DNA of 64,000 bases from UBA1858 sp963976865 (GCA_963976865.1 CAXBLY010000005.1:102474-166473), one strand, 5' to 3'; shown: positions 28,141 through 37,649, counted from the stretch's first letter. Program-made: numbers and translations. The notes: generated by a model from the sequence alone, not told the origin.

Positions 28141-28216
28141 TGGTAGGCGCGGGTAGGAATTGAACCTCCGGCATCTGCCAAGTAATAGCAGTGCTCTGCC
28201 ACTGAGCTACGCGCCT
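28141..28216 (-). tRNA. Unusual tRNA-Val(TAC)-like gene, possibly degenerate
   Basis: On the minus strand this folds as a tRNA: a perfect 7-bp acceptor (AGGCGCG/CGCGCCT), T8-A9, a 4-bp D stem, anticodon stem CTGCT/GGCAG, T-arm loop TTCAATT, and an encoded ACCA end. The anticodon reads TAC (Val). The acceptor stem is identical to that of the normal tRNA-Val(GAC) at 45805, and A73 also fits Val. Two features are wrong for a standard tRNA: position 37 is T instead of a purine, and the 3' strand of the T stem carries an extra bulged A. It may be a diverged duplicate. Confidence 0.65.
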
Positions 28217-28291
28217 AATGTAAGCTGCTGAAGCCGAAGCTTCAACGTGGATAACTATAGCGAATTCAGATTAATAATAATGTGGGTGAGT

Positions 28292-28966
28292 TCAAATCCT
28301 GGTGAAATGCAGAATTGGCCCGCCGTTTTTGCTATTTGATGAGTAATGAAACCATGGTGACTTATTGGTTATCGATATTTGCCAGTCATTTTTTTCGAGT
28401 ACTATCAGCCAGCCAATTTGTTTTGCCCCCGCTTTTTCATGCGAGCGGATAGATTGTGAATTATAGGCAGATATTCTGCTAAGCGTGTTTGTGATATTGC
28501 GTTCTTTCATCCAGTTGTCCGCTGTATCCCAAAGTGCCGCAAATAAAATTGATAAACGTTTTTTTGGTGTTATATAAACATCATAATCCCAGACGGCATT
28601 CCCGGGAAAATTATATGTCGCACGATATTGGTCTTCTATGTATCTGGATTCAACAAGCCACAGGCAACCCTGAAATAAATCGTTTTGTGTAGCAATCAGA
28701 CAGCTGGAACCCTGATCGAAACGATTTTTTATTACCTCTTCAGGGCGTTGTAATTCATCCAGAATGCTTTCTGGCTGGCTAAGCCAGGTAAATTCATAAC
28801 GGCTAAGTTTTGCTTCCGGGATTCTGGGGGCGTCGGAAATCGGTTGCGAGTAAAATCTAACATGGTGCATGAAAATTCCGAAAAGCCTATCTAATATTCT
28901 GGAAACCAGGTAGCTGGTCGCTGAAACATAGCCAAGCTGCTGAATGAGAGATTTTATTCGCTTCAT
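28292..28966 (-). CDS. GNAT-like acetyltransferase-domain protein of unknown function
   Basis: A 224-residue protein I do not recognise with certainty. The C-terminal half (about residues 100-205) has a GNAT-like layout, with a beta-strand region, LFAALWDTADNWMKERN, and the typical SAYNSQSIRSHEKAGAKQIG ending of acyl-CoA N-acyltransferases. The N-terminus is basic and amphipathic (RIKSLIQQL). No signal peptide or membrane segment is evident. Its position at the right edge of the polysaccharide locus suggests it could acylate a sugar or lipid intermediate, but no direct link is visible. Confidence 0.65.
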   Translation of the reverse strand: MKRIKSLIQQLGYVSATSYLVSRILDRLFGIFMHHVRFYSQPISDAPRIPEAKLSRYEFTWLSQPESILDELQRPEEVIKNRFDQGSSCLIATQNDLFQGCLWLVESRYIEDQYRATYNFPGNAVWDYDVYITPKKRLSILFAALWDTADNWMKERNITNTLSRISAYNSQSIRSHEKAGAKQIGWLIVLEKNDWQISITNKSPWFHYSSNSKNGGPILHFTRI

Positions 28967-29273
28967 TTTTTGGTTTTAAGAAAATATCTCAGTGGTTAGG
29001 GGGTTCGCTTGCATGCTAGTATTGGCGCGCATACAGGTGAATTAACATCAAACAGAATAATACGGTTGAGTATATAAAACAGACAGAATTATATACACTT
29101 GGCTGATTGTACTGACCGATGGTGATTCATTATTTTTCAAGGCTGATATTAAGTAGTCTTCTGTTTCCACTCTATCATGTTCTTGAGGCTTAATAACGAG
29201 CTTGAATTCAAATGTTGAATGAAACCAGCAGGGTTGTATTTGTGTATTTAAATTTTAATAAAATTGATTGAGC
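28967..29273. other. Intergenic region before pheA
   Basis: A 307-base divergent gap between the GNAT-like gene and pheA. No gene, tRNA or strong hairpin is seen. It is AT-rich and presumably carries the pheA promoter. I could not recognise a leader peptide rich in phenylalanine. Confidence 0.45.
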
Positions 29274-30356
29274 ATGAAAAAAAATCTTAATGACCTTCGG
29301 GCCGAGATCGATCAGTTAGACGAGCAGTTGTTGGCACTAATCTCTGCGCGAGCAAAGTGTGCGTCGGAAGTAGGCGCATGTAAGCGCGCCAGTGGTGAAG
29401 AAGAATGTCAGTTTTACCGTCCGGAAAGAGAAGCAAATATTCTGCGTAAAGTTGCCGAAAAAAATCCGGGCCCGCTGTCGGGCGAGGAGATGGCTCGCCT
29501 GTTTCGTGAAATCATGTCGGCATGCCTGGCTGTAGAGAGGCAGTTGAATATTGCATTTTTAGGGCCCGCTGCCACTTTTACTGAAGAGGCTGCACTAAAG
29601 CATTTTGGGCATTCTGTGAAAACCACGGCAATCAACTCGATAAATGAAGTGTTTCGGGAAGTAGAATCCGGTGCGGCTAATTATGGAGTTGTGCCAATTG
29701 AGAATTCAACAGAAGGTGTTATTACTCATACGCTGGATAATTTTACCCGTTCATCATTAAAGATTGTGGGTGAAGTGGAATTGCGTATTCATCACTACCT
29801 GCTGTCACGTGAAACTGATTTAAAGAAAGTGACGCTAATTAATTCCCATCAGCAATCTCTGGCGCAATGCCGCAAATGGCTGGATGCAAATATGGGTACG
29901 ATACCCAGAGAAGCAGTGGGTAGTAATGCACAAGCGGCATTGATTGCTCAACAAAAACAAAATGTAGCAGCCATCGCGAGTCATTCTGCAGCAGAGAAGT
30001 ATGATCTGAATATATTGGCAAGTAATATTGAAGATATGCCTGACAATACTACTCGTTTTTTAATCATTGGTTCCAACACGGTTGGACCATCAGGCAAGGA
30101 TAAGACGAGTCTTTTAGTCAGTGCACCTAATAAACCAGGTGCATTACACAGGTTGCTTCAGCCTTTTGCCAAGCATAATGTTAGTATGACGCGCATAGAA
30201 TCCCGACCCTCGCATAGCGCTAACTGGGAATATGTTTTCTTTCTTGATCTTGACGGGCATGTAGAAGATCAGCCGTTAAAGCTTGCATTGCAGGAGTTGA
30301 GCGAAGTGTGCGATATGATCAATATTCTTGGCTCGTACCCTAAAGCGGTCGTATAG
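29274..30356 (+). CDS. pheA: Bifunctional chorismate mutase / prephenate dehydratase
   Basis: A 360-residue enzyme that takes chorismate to prephenate and on to phenylpyruvate. The N-terminal AroQ-type chorismate mutase domain (about 1-90) has the LRAEIDQLDEQLLALISAR pattern. The dehydratase domain starts at IAFLGPAATFTEEAA and includes NSTEGVITHTLD. The C-terminal ACT domain (GALHRLLQPFAKHNVSMTRIESRPS) carries the phenylalanine-binding GAL and ESRP motifs, so feedback inhibition is expected. ATG 29274 is preferred over the in-frame TTG two codons upstream. It begins the aromatic pathway group. Confidence 0.96.
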   Translation: MKKNLNDLRAEIDQLDEQLLALISARAKCASEVGACKRASGEEECQFYRPEREANILRKVAEKNPGPLSGEEMARLFREIMSACLAVERQLNIAFLGPAATFTEEAALKHFGHSVKTTAINSINEVFREVESGAANYGVVPIENSTEGVITHTLDNFTRSSLKIVGEVELRIHHYLLSRETDLKKVTLINSHQQSLAQCRKWLDANMGTIPREAVGSNAQAALIAQQKQNVAAIASHSAAEKYDLNILASNIEDMPDNTTRFLIIGSNTVGPSGKDKTSLLVSAPNKPGALHRLLQPFAKHNVSMTRIESRPSHSANWEYVFFLDLDGHVEDQPLKLALQELSEVCDMINILGSYPKAVV

Positions 30357-30365
30357 ATTAATTCC

Positions 30366-31232
30366 ATGGTTAAAACAGTATGTGTCGTTGGCATTGGCTT
30401 AATTGGTGGCTCAATAGCATGTGGGCTGCGAAAACATCATTGGTGTGAGTCAGTCATTGGGATTGATGCTCACCAGTCCGTTATTCACGAGGCTATGCAA
30501 CTCAATGTGATTGATGCAGGCTACACCAGTGTTGATGACTGTCCTGTAATTCCAGATGTTGTTGTCATTGCGGTACCCGTGTTAAAAGTTGCTGATGTTT
30601 TTCAGCAATTAAAACCATGGATAGACAAATGCCTGGCAATCACGGATGTCAGCAGTACGAAGCAGAGTGTTATCGATGATTTTAACCGCGTTTTCCCTGA
30701 GTCACAGATTAATTGTTTTGTTCCTGGTCATCCAATAGCAGGTCGTGAGCAAAGTGGCGTCAAGGCCGCAGTTGATAACCTGTTTGATGCAAGGAAAGTG
30801 ATCTTGACACCAACTGAGCAGACCAACATGGACAGTGTGAAACTTGTCACAGACATGTGGGAGCAGTTGGGTGCGAACGTGGAGCAACTTGATTCTCGGG
30901 ATCATGATCAGATTTTGGCAGCGACAAGTCATCTGCCACATGCGCTGGCCTTCTCTCTGGTGCACTGTTTGTCTACACAGTCTCATACCGATGAAATTTT
31001 TCGTTATGCGGCAGGTGGGTTTGCAGATTTCACCAGAATTGCTTCCAGTGATCCCGTAATCTGGAGAGATATATGTCTTGCTAACAGGGAAGAATTGCTG
31101 GGAGCATTGTCGCATTTCGATACCAGCCTGCAACAGCTCAAGAGCAGTCTGGAAGCGGGGGATGGTAGCGCGCTTGAAGCAATATTTGTAGAAGCCAAGA
31201 ATGCCAGAGATAAATATACAGATTCACAGTGA
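30366..31232 (+). CDS. tyrA: Prephenate dehydrogenase (TyrA type)
   Basis: A 288-residue NAD(P)-dependent enzyme oxidatively decarboxylating prephenate (or arogenate) in tyrosine synthesis. The N-terminal dinucleotide-binding motif is VGIGLIGGSIA. The conserved catalytic region is FVPGHPIAGREQSG, followed by ATSHLPHALAFSL. It lacks a C-terminal ACT domain. Unlike some pseudomonads, where tyrA and aroA are fused, here they are separate genes 37 bases apart. Confidence 0.93.
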   Translation: MVKTVCVVGIGLIGGSIACGLRKHHWCESVIGIDAHQSVIHEAMQLNVIDAGYTSVDDCPVIPDVVVIAVPVLKVADVFQQLKPWIDKCLAITDVSSTKQSVIDDFNRVFPESQINCFVPGHPIAGREQSGVKAAVDNLFDARKVILTPTEQTNMDSVKLVTDMWEQLGANVEQLDSRDHDQILAATSHLPHALAFSLVHCLSTQSHTDEIFRYAAGGFADFTRIASSDPVIWRDICLANREELLGALSHFDTSLQQLKSSLEAGDGSALEAIFVEAKNARDKYTDSQ

Positions 31233-31269
31233 TATAACACCCATCTAAATTTATAAGTACATACTCGTT

Positions 31270-32568
31270 TTGAAATACATTGTAAAACCACGCAAAAATG
31301 CACATGGCGAAATTACTGTGCCAGGTGATAAATCTATATCACATCGATCAATCATGCTCGCATCAATCGCTGAAGGAACCTCTACCGTCACAGGTTTTTT
31401 AGAGGGAGAGGATTGTTTGGCGACCATGAATGCATTTCGTCAAATGGGCGTTCAGATTGACCGAACAGGTCAAGGTGAGCTGGCAATACACGGTGTTGGC
31501 AGAAACGGCTTGATGCAACCGGAAAAAACACTGGATCTTGGTAATTCTGGAACGTCTATGCGCTTGCTCACAGGGCTACTTGCAGGACAATCCATTCACA
31601 CTGAGCTGGTGGGAGATCACTCGTTAATGAAACGCCCGATGCGCCGGGTGTGTGACCCGTTAAATAAAATGGCGGCGGATGTGTCGACCAGTGAGGATGG
31701 TACGCCACCCGTATTGATTCGTCCGGTAGATCACCTGGAAGCAATAAACTATGAATTACCTGTTGCCAGCGCCCAGGTAAAATCAGCAATACTGCTTGCA
31801 GGCTTATACGCGCAAGGTACGACCACGATAAAAGAATCCAAGGTAACTCGCGACCACACTGAACGTATGCTGGAATCATTTGATTATCCACTGAGCGTGC
31901 AAGACGGCTGTGTGTCTGTAGAGGGAGGCAAACAACTCAAGGCAACTGATATTCAGATACCTGCAGATATTTCTTCTGCGGCTTTCTTTATTGTAGCTGC
32001 CTGTATTGCTGATCAGGGAGAAATCACAATTCACAATGTGGGCATGAATCCAACACGAACAGGTGTATTGGATATATTGCAGCAAATGAATGCAAATATA
32101 GAGCTGCATAATCATGCGATGATGGGAGGAGAGCCAACAGCCTCAATTACTGCACGAGCCAGTCAGTTAAAAGGCATCAATGTGCCTGCACATCTTGTTC
32201 CTTCTGCGATCGATGAATTCCCTGTGATATGTATTGCCGCCGCATGCGCAGAGGGTGTCACTCGCGTGAACAATGCTGAAGAACTGCGTGTAAAGGAAAG
32301 CGACAGGATCAGCCAGGTAGCAAAAGGACTGGCAACACTCAATATCAAGGTAGAGGAATTTGCAGATGGTTTAGCCATCACTGGTGGAGAGTTTTCAGGT
32401 GGAGTAATAGAAAGCGGGCATGACCACCGCGTGGCGATGTCATTTGCGATAGCCTCGCTAAGGGCAAATTCCAATATAGAAATTACTGACTGTGAAAATG
32501 TAGCGACGTCTTTTCCTGGATTTGTTCAGTTGGCTAACTCGATAGGACTGGATATTAATGTCATCTAA
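31270..32568 (+). CDS. aroA: 3-phosphoshikimate 1-carboxyvinyltransferase (EPSP synthase)
   Basis: A 432-residue enzyme joining shikimate-3-phosphate and phosphoenolpyruvate, sixth step of the shikimate pathway. Signature motifs are PGDKSISHRSIML near the N-terminus, LGNSGTSMRLLTGLLAG, and EELRVKESDRI near the C-terminus. The start is a TTG. Family similarity begins within a few codons and there is no nearby ATG. The 3' end overlaps the cmk start by 11 bases, so they are cotranscribed. Confidence 0.96.
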   Translation: MKYIVKPRKNAHGEITVPGDKSISHRSIMLASIAEGTSTVTGFLEGEDCLATMNAFRQMGVQIDRTGQGELAIHGVGRNGLMQPEKTLDLGNSGTSMRLLTGLLAGQSIHTELVGDHSLMKRPMRRVCDPLNKMAADVSTSEDGTPPVLIRPVDHLEAINYELPVASAQVKSAILLAGLYAQGTTTIKESKVTRDHTERMLESFDYPLSVQDGCVSVEGGKQLKATDIQIPADISSAAFFIVAACIADQGEITIHNVGMNPTRTGVLDILQQMNANIELHNHAMMGGEPTASITARASQLKGINVPAHLVPSAIDEFPVICIAAACAEGVTRVNNAEELRVKESDRISQVAKGLATLNIKVEEFADGLAITGGEFSGGVIESGHDHRVAMSFAIASLRANSNIEITDCENVATSFPGFVQLANSIGLDINVI

Positions 32569-33253
32569 CGACAATCTCGCATCAGTACCGGTGGTGACTA
32601 TCGATGGGCCCGCAGGAGTTGGCAAAGGTACGCTGGCTAAAAGACTTGCTCAAATTTTTGAATTTAATTATCTGGACAGTGGCGCGGTCTATCGTGCGTT
32701 ATCAGTTAAAGCCCTTAAGGAGAATGTGGAGTTAGATGATATTACCCGCCTGATCCAGTTAGCGAGTCATCTATCATTGGATTTTCCACAGGAAAATAAC
32801 TTCGAAGCCCATATAGACGGTGAAAATGTTGATGCCAGCCTGAGATCTGAAGAATGCTCCAGTTATGCTTCAAAAGTGGCCGCGATCAGTGAAGTGAGAG
32901 AAGAATTATTGGCGCTACAACGGAGATTTCAGGCTGCGCCAGGATTGATCGGAGATGGCCGGGATCTGGGTACGGTGGTGTTTCCGCATGCCCAGGTTAA
33001 GATTTTTCTTGATGCGAGTTGCGAAGAAAGAGCCCAGAGGCGATATAAACAGTTGATTGAGCAAGGAATTAGTGCTAATTTTGACCACCTTTTCGACAGC
33101 ATTCGTGCGCGAGATGAGCGTGATCGTACGCGTAGTACGGCTCCTTTGGTTGCGGCCAAGGATGCAATGGTGATTGATTCTACAAAAATGTCTATTGAAA
33201 CCGTAGTGAGTAGCTCGGCTGCATACGTTCGAGAACGTCTGTTTATGGAATAA
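32558..33253 (+). CDS. cmk: Cytidylate kinase
   Basis: A 231-residue nucleoside monophosphate kinase phosphorylating CMP and dCMP. The P-loop GPAGVGKGTLAK is at residues 16-27 and GDGRDLGTVVFP gives the nucleotide-binding region. It overlaps the end of aroA and precedes rpsA, the standard order. Confidence 0.96.
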   Translation: MSSNDNLASVPVVTIDGPAGVGKGTLAKRLAQIFEFNYLDSGAVYRALSVKALKENVELDDITRLIQLASHLSLDFPQENNFEAHIDGENVDASLRSEECSSYASKVAAISEVREELLALQRRFQAAPGLIGDGRDLGTVVFPHAQVKIFLDASCEERAQRRYKQLIEQGISANFDHLFDSIRARDERDRTRSTAPLVAAKDAMVIDSTKMSIETVVSSSAAYVRERLFME

Positions 33254-33309
33254 GTAGAGTCAGTTTTTTATTAACTAACAAGTATTATATATATTGAAGT
33301 TTAAAATTT

Positions 33310-34980
33310 ATGAGTGAGAGTTTTGCAGAATTATTAGAAGAGAGTTTCTCTAATCTAAACATGAAACCTGGTTCCATTGTCGATGGAACTGTTATTGATA
33401 TTCGAAACGACGTAGTCGTGGTCAATGCCGGACTTAAGTCCGAAGGTGTTATTCCAATTGACCAATTTAAAAATGAGCGTGGTGAAACCAAGGTTGCCAT
33501 TGGCGACGTGGTGGAAGTTGCATTAGACGCAGTTGAAGATGGTTATGGAGAAACGCGTCTTTCACGTGAAAAAGCACGCCGTGCCAAGGCATGGAGCGAG
33601 CTTGAGCGTATTACTGAGTCAGGTGAATCTATTATCGGTGTCATCACTGGAAAAGTGAAAGGCGGATTTACCGTTGAATTACCAGACATCCGTGCTTTCC
33701 TTCCTGGTTCACTGGTTGATGTAAGACCAGTCCGTGATACTGGGTATCTGGAAGGAAAAGAGCTGGAATTTAAAGTTATTAAGCTTGATCAACGTAGAAA
33801 TAACGTTGTTGTGTCACGTCGCGCAGTCGTTGAAACAGAATACAGTGCTGAACGTGAATCGTTACTAGAGAGTCTGCAAGACGGCAGTGTCGTTAAGGGT
33901 ATTGTTAAAAACCTTACAGACTACGGCGCCTTCCTTGACCTGGGTGGTGTTGACGGATTACTGCACATCACTGATATGGCATGGAAACGCGTTAAGCATC
34001 CTTCCGAGGTTGTCGCGATTGGTGACGAAATTGAAGTGAAAGTCTTGAAGTTTGATAAAGAAAAGACACGCGTATCACTAGGACTGAAACAACTTGGTTC
34101 TGATCCATGGGCTGATCTAATGAGACGCTTCCCGGAAGGTTCTCGCACCTTTGGTAAAGTAACAAATATTGCTGATTACGGCTGCTTCATTGAAATTGAA
34201 GATGGTGTTGAAGGCCTGGTGCACGTCTCTGAAATGGACTGGACCAGCAAAAACGTGAATCCAGCTAAGATTGTTGCACTCGGTGACGAGAAAGAAGTGA
34301 TGGTGCTGGATATTGATGAAGAGCGTCGTCGTATTTCTTTGGGTATCAAGCAGTGTCAATCCAATCCGTGGGATGAGTTTGCTGCAAGCCATGACAAGGG
34401 AAGTAAAGTCAGCGGTCAGATTAAGTCTATTACCGATTTCGGAATTTTCATTGGCCTGGATGGTGGTATTGACGGCCTGGTGCATTTGTCTGACATTTCC
34501 TGGAGTGACACAGGCGAAGATGCTATTCGTAACTTTAAAAAGGGCGAAGAAATAGAAGCGGTTGTACTTGCAGTCGACGCTGAGCGTGAAAGAATTTCAT
34601 TAGGCATTAAACAGCTTGATAAAGATCCACTTTCAGCTTATTTGGCCGAACATGCTAAAGGGACTATCGTGAATGGCGTGGTTAAGGAAGTCGATGCGAA
34701 AGCAGCGACTGTTGAGCTCGCTGAAGGCATTGACGGAGTGTTGAGAGCAACTGAGTTTGCTCGTGACAAAATTGAAGATTTGCGTACTGTGTTAAAAGAA
34801 GGCGAAGCGATTGAAGCGAAATTTATCGGTGTTGATCGTAAGACGCGTGCATTGACTCTCTCAATTAAAGCTAAGGAAGAGCAAGAGGAAGCAGACGTAC
34901 TCTCGGACTACAGTAGTAGTAACAGTAGCGGCGGCTCAACTTCTTTGGGAGATATTCTGAAGGAACAGATGGGCGACTAA
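33310..34980 (+). CDS. rpsA: 30S ribosomal protein S1
   Basis: A 556-residue protein with six S1/OB-fold repeats, several with the GxVxxIxDYGxFxxL pattern (for example NLTDYGAFLDLGGVDGLLH near residues 203-222). S1 binds mRNA and helps unfold and dock it on the 30S subunit. Length matches the gammaproteobacterial norm (about 557). In E. coli rpsA is autoregulated through its leader; the 57-base gap here is short and shows no obvious elaborate fold. ihfB follows. Confidence 0.98.
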   Translation: MSESFAELLEESFSNLNMKPGSIVDGTVIDIRNDVVVVNAGLKSEGVIPIDQFKNERGETKVAIGDVVEVALDAVEDGYGETRLSREKARRAKAWSELERITESGESIIGVITGKVKGGFTVELPDIRAFLPGSLVDVRPVRDTGYLEGKELEFKVIKLDQRRNNVVVSRRAVVETEYSAERESLLESLQDGSVVKGIVKNLTDYGAFLDLGGVDGLLHITDMAWKRVKHPSEVVAIGDEIEVKVLKFDKEKTRVSLGLKQLGSDPWADLMRRFPEGSRTFGKVTNIADYGCFIEIEDGVEGLVHVSEMDWTSKNVNPAKIVALGDEKEVMVLDIDEERRRISLGIKQCQSNPWDEFAASHDKGSKVSGQIKSITDFGIFIGLDGGIDGLVHLSDISWSDTGEDAIRNFKKGEEIEAVVLAVDAERERISLGIKQLDKDPLSAYLAEHAKGTIVNGVVKEVDAKAATVELAEGIDGVLRATEFARDKIEDLRTVLKEGEAIEAKFIGVDRKTRALTLSIKAKEEQEEADVLSDYSSSNSSGGSTSLGDILKEQMGD

Positions 34981-35012
34981 ATAATAATCAATCATTATAA
35001 AGGGTCTCTTCG

Positions 35013-35327
35013 GTGAGTAATGTAATAACCAAATCTGAGTTGATAGAAAAAATTGCGCAAAAGCAAAATCACTTGCAGCATAAAGATATCGAACTTTCTG
35101 TCAAAAGTGTCATAGAGCAAATGAGTGATGCGCTTTCTTCCGGAGAGCGTATCGAAATCAGAGGCTTTGGTAGTTTTTCATTACACTTTCGCCCACCTCG
35201 TGTGGGTCGAAATCCTAAAACCGGAGAGACTGTTTCCCTGCCAGGGAAATATGTCCCTCATTTCAAGCCCGGCAAAGAATTAAGAGAGCGTGTTAACAAG
35301 GATATCGACCAGGAAAATAATCGCTAG
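35013..35327 (+). CDS. ihfB: Integration host factor beta subunit
   Basis: A 104-residue DNA-bending protein of the HU/IHF family, with KSELIEKIAQKQ at the N-terminus and the DNA-contacting arm motif RPPRVGRNPKTGE. The start codon is GTG. It forms the IHF heterodimer with the alpha subunit at 52635. Its position after rpsA is conserved in gammaproteobacteria. Confidence 0.96.
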   Translation: MSNVITKSELIEKIAQKQNHLQHKDIELSVKSVIEQMSDALSSGERIEIRGFGSFSLHFRPPRVGRNPKTGETVSLPGKYVPHFKPGKELRERVNKDIDQENNR

Positions 35328-35411
35328 TCTTTAGGTCCTGTTCATATCAAACGCTGGTTGTTGTCATGTTTATATTAATCCCGGTTATCTCAATCCTGGC
35401 CTTGATCAGTT

Positions 35412-36116
35412 ATGACTAGTCGTATGGTGATTGTCGCACTCGACTACCCTGATCCTGAACTAGCACTGCAGTTTGTCGATAAAATCCAACCTGATTCATG
35501 CGCATTAAAAGTAGGTTTTGAGCTTTTTTTGTCAGGCGGGCCTAATTTTGTTGAAAAGCTGGTGGCCAGAGGGTTTAAAGTATTTCTGGATCTCAAATTT
35601 CACGATATTCCAAACACCGTAGCCAAGGCATGTAGCGTTGCTGCTAAAATGGGTGTGTGGATGGTTAACGTGCATGCTTCCGGAGGAGCTGGAATGATGC
35701 TGGCAGCACGAGAAGCGATCGATAAGCATGATGCGTCACTTCAGCCTAAGCTGATAGCCGTGACAGTACTAACCTCGATGAATCAGGAAACATTGACAGC
35801 AGTCGGTGTCAGCGGACAAATTAATCAGGTTGTCTGCAAGTGGGCAGCTATGGCTGAACAGGCTAATCTGGATGGTGTTGTAAGTTCAGCGCAAGAAGCA
35901 GCACTGATTCGTGCCCAGAGCACGCCAAAATTTATGATAGTGACACCGGGCATTCGTTTGCCTAGTGATAATAAAGATGATCAGAAAAGGATTGTCACTC
36001 CCTCGGATGCGTGCACAGCAGGTGTAACACACATTGTTGTTGGCAGGCCAATCACACAAGCACAGGATCCCTGTGCTGCACTAGAGGTGTTTCGAGAAGC
36101 GTTCACGTGTGCGTAA
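35412..36116 (+). CDS. pyrF: Orotidine 5'-phosphate decarboxylase
   Basis: A 234-residue TIM-barrel enzyme making UMP from OMP, the last step of pyrimidine synthesis. The signature DLKFHDIPNTV contains the catalytic Asp-Lys-His-Asp set. VTPGIRLPSDNKDDQKR and VVGRPI bind phosphate. It is a standard-length member in the conserved gammaproteobacterial position shortly after ihfB. Confidence 0.96.
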   Translation: MTSRMVIVALDYPDPELALQFVDKIQPDSCALKVGFELFLSGGPNFVEKLVARGFKVFLDLKFHDIPNTVAKACSVAAKMGVWMVNVHASGGAGMMLAAREAIDKHDASLQPKLIAVTVLTSMNQETLTAVGVSGQINQVVCKWAAMAEQANLDGVVSSAQEAALIRAQSTPKFMIVTPGIRLPSDNKDDQKRIVTPSDACTAGVTHIVVGRPITQAQDPCAALEVFREAFTCA

Positions 36117-36220
36117 TGCACGCTGTTCGCTTACGCTGATTCGATTGCTTAATTAAACTTAATTCAACGCAGATAAATCTGGCGTTAAATTTTAATATTC
36201 AAGCAAATCGGAGAAACTTC

Positions 36221-36484
36221 ATGCGAAAACTATTTTATGCGACTGCATTTATTGTTGCCTTGCTAATTGCTGGTCCTTTGGCAGCTTCACCTGTCAATAT
36301 TAACCAGGCAACTGCACAACAACTGGCCGATAACTTAACGGGTGTCGGTCTGAAGAAAGCCCAGGCAATAATTCAATACCGGGAAAAAATTGGTGGATTC
36401 CAAACTCAAAATCAGTTGCTGAACGTAAAAGGTATTGGTGCAGCGATTCTGGAGAAAAACCAGGATAATATTCTGCTGGAGTAG
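36221..36484 (+). CDS. ComEA-like helix-hairpin-helix protein
   Basis: An 87-residue exported protein with a signal peptide (hydrophobic residues 6-20, cleavage near LAASP). The C-terminal helix-hairpin-helix DNA-binding domain contains VNINQATAQQLADNLTGVG and LLNVKGIGAAILEKNQ. Small ComEA-like proteins bind incoming DNA in the periplasm during transformation, and many gammaproteobacteria carry this short form. Whether this strain is competent cannot be told from one gene. A strong intrinsic terminator follows. Confidence 0.88.
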   Translation: MRKLFYATAFIVALLIAGPLAASPVNINQATAQQLADNLTGVGLKKAQAIIQYREKIGGFQTQNQLLNVKGIGAAILEKNQDNILLE

Positions 36485-36506
36485 TAATCAACCTGATGCA
36501 CCAATA

Positions 36507-36535
36507 AAGGGCTTGTTTCTGGACAAGCCCTTTTT
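36507..36535 (+). terminator. Rho-independent terminator after the ComEA-like gene
   Basis: A perfect 10-bp stem (AAGGGCTTGT 36507-36516 with ACAAGCCCTT 36523-36532) and 6-base loop are followed by a run of T residues. It starts 22 bases after the stop codon. Confidence 0.92.
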
Positions 36536-36597
36536 ATTTGTATCGTCATCTCAATTAGGTATTATCTTTAACTGTATTCACATTAGAGATAGGCAGT

Positions 36598-37470
36598 ATG
36601 AAAAAGATTCGCAAGGCAATTTTCCCGGTTGCAGGTATGGGTACCCGCTTTTTACCAGCAACTAAAGCGAATCCGAAGGAGATGCTTCCGATTGTTGATA
36701 AGCCCCTAATCCAGTATGCGGCTGAAGAAGCGGTTAATGCCGGTATTGAGGAGTTGGTGTTTATCACAGGGAGAAGTAAACGTTCCATCCCTGATCATTT
36801 TGACAAGGCATACGAATTAGAAGCTGAGCTGGAAGCCAGCGGCAAGACGAATATGCTGGATGTTGTGCGTAATATTCTTCCTCCGGGAATTTCATGTATT
36901 TATATTCGCCAGCCCGAAGCTCTGGGCCTTGGGCATGCCGTGCTCTGTGGTAAACCGGTGGTTGGTGATGAACCCTTCGCTGTTATTCTGGCTGATGACC
37001 TTATTGATAACCAGCCACGCGGATGCCTAAAGCAAATGGTAGAAATATATGAGCGCGAGAACAGTGGTGTGATTGGTGTGCAAAAAGTGCCTCGGGAAAA
37101 CGTCAGTAGTTATGGTGTGATTTCTGGTGATGAGGTGAGCGAAAAATTGTGGAGAATATCTGGCATTGTGGAAAAACCCAAGCCGGAAGATGCGCCATCT
37201 AATATTGCCGTAGTGGGACGATACATACTGGATGCCTCCATATTCAAGATTCTGGAAGAAACTGAAACGGGAGCAGGTGGAGAGCTTCAGTTAACGGATG
37301 CGATCGCTAACCAGATAAAGTCCAAATCTGTCTATGCATATGAATTTGAGGGGCGTCGATACGATTGCGGGAGTAAGCTGGGTTATTTACAAGCCACGGT
37401 AGAATATGGAATGAAGCATGCGGAAATTGGAAAGGAATTTTCTGAGTATCTGAAAACGCTTAAAGGTTGA
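36598..37470 (+). CDS. galU: UTP-glucose-1-phosphate uridylyltransferase
   Basis: A 290-residue nucleotidyltransferase that makes UDP-glucose from UTP and glucose-1-phosphate. The N-terminal motif GMGTRFLPATKANPKEMLP and VDKPLIQYA are diagnostic. UDP-glucose feeds UDP-glucuronate and so the polysaccharide locus upstream. It is single-transcribed after the terminator at 36507. The accessory region with the IS element begins about 160 bases downstream. Confidence 0.96.
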   Translation: MKKIRKAIFPVAGMGTRFLPATKANPKEMLPIVDKPLIQYAAEEAVNAGIEELVFITGRSKRSIPDHFDKAYELEAELEASGKTNMLDVVRNILPPGISCIYIRQPEALGLGHAVLCGKPVVGDEPFAVILADDLIDNQPRGCLKQMVEIYERENSGVIGVQKVPRENVSSYGVISGDEVSEKLWRISGIVEKPKPEDAPSNIAVVGRYILDASIFKILEETETGAGGELQLTDAIANQIKSKSVYAYEFEGRRYDCGSKLGYLQATVEYGMKHAEIGKEFSEYLKTLKG

Positions 37471-37630
37471 AATTTTTTAGCGAAATAGAATTTATAGTAC
37501 TTATTTCGTCTTTATTGGCTAAATACAAATAGATTCAGAAAGAACTATGAAATTCCGGGTGAGGATTTCCAAAGTCTGCATAGCAATGGATGAGACTTAG
37601 CTCCCTGAAATATACTAATCCAGAAGTGTT

Positions 37631-37649
37631 CTGAGTGTCTGCTTTCGAC
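37631..37649. repeat. Left half of a palindromic repeat split by the IS30 element
   Basis: CTGAGTGTCTGCTTTCGAC here and ACCCTTAGCGGACATTCAGT at 38881-38900 join, when the IS and a two-base AC duplication are removed, into one copy of the dispersed palindrome also found at 39668, 40131, 40752, 41294 and 63118. The two arms (CTGAGTGTCTGCT and AGCGGACATTCAG) pair at 11 of 13 positions. Confidence 0.8.
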
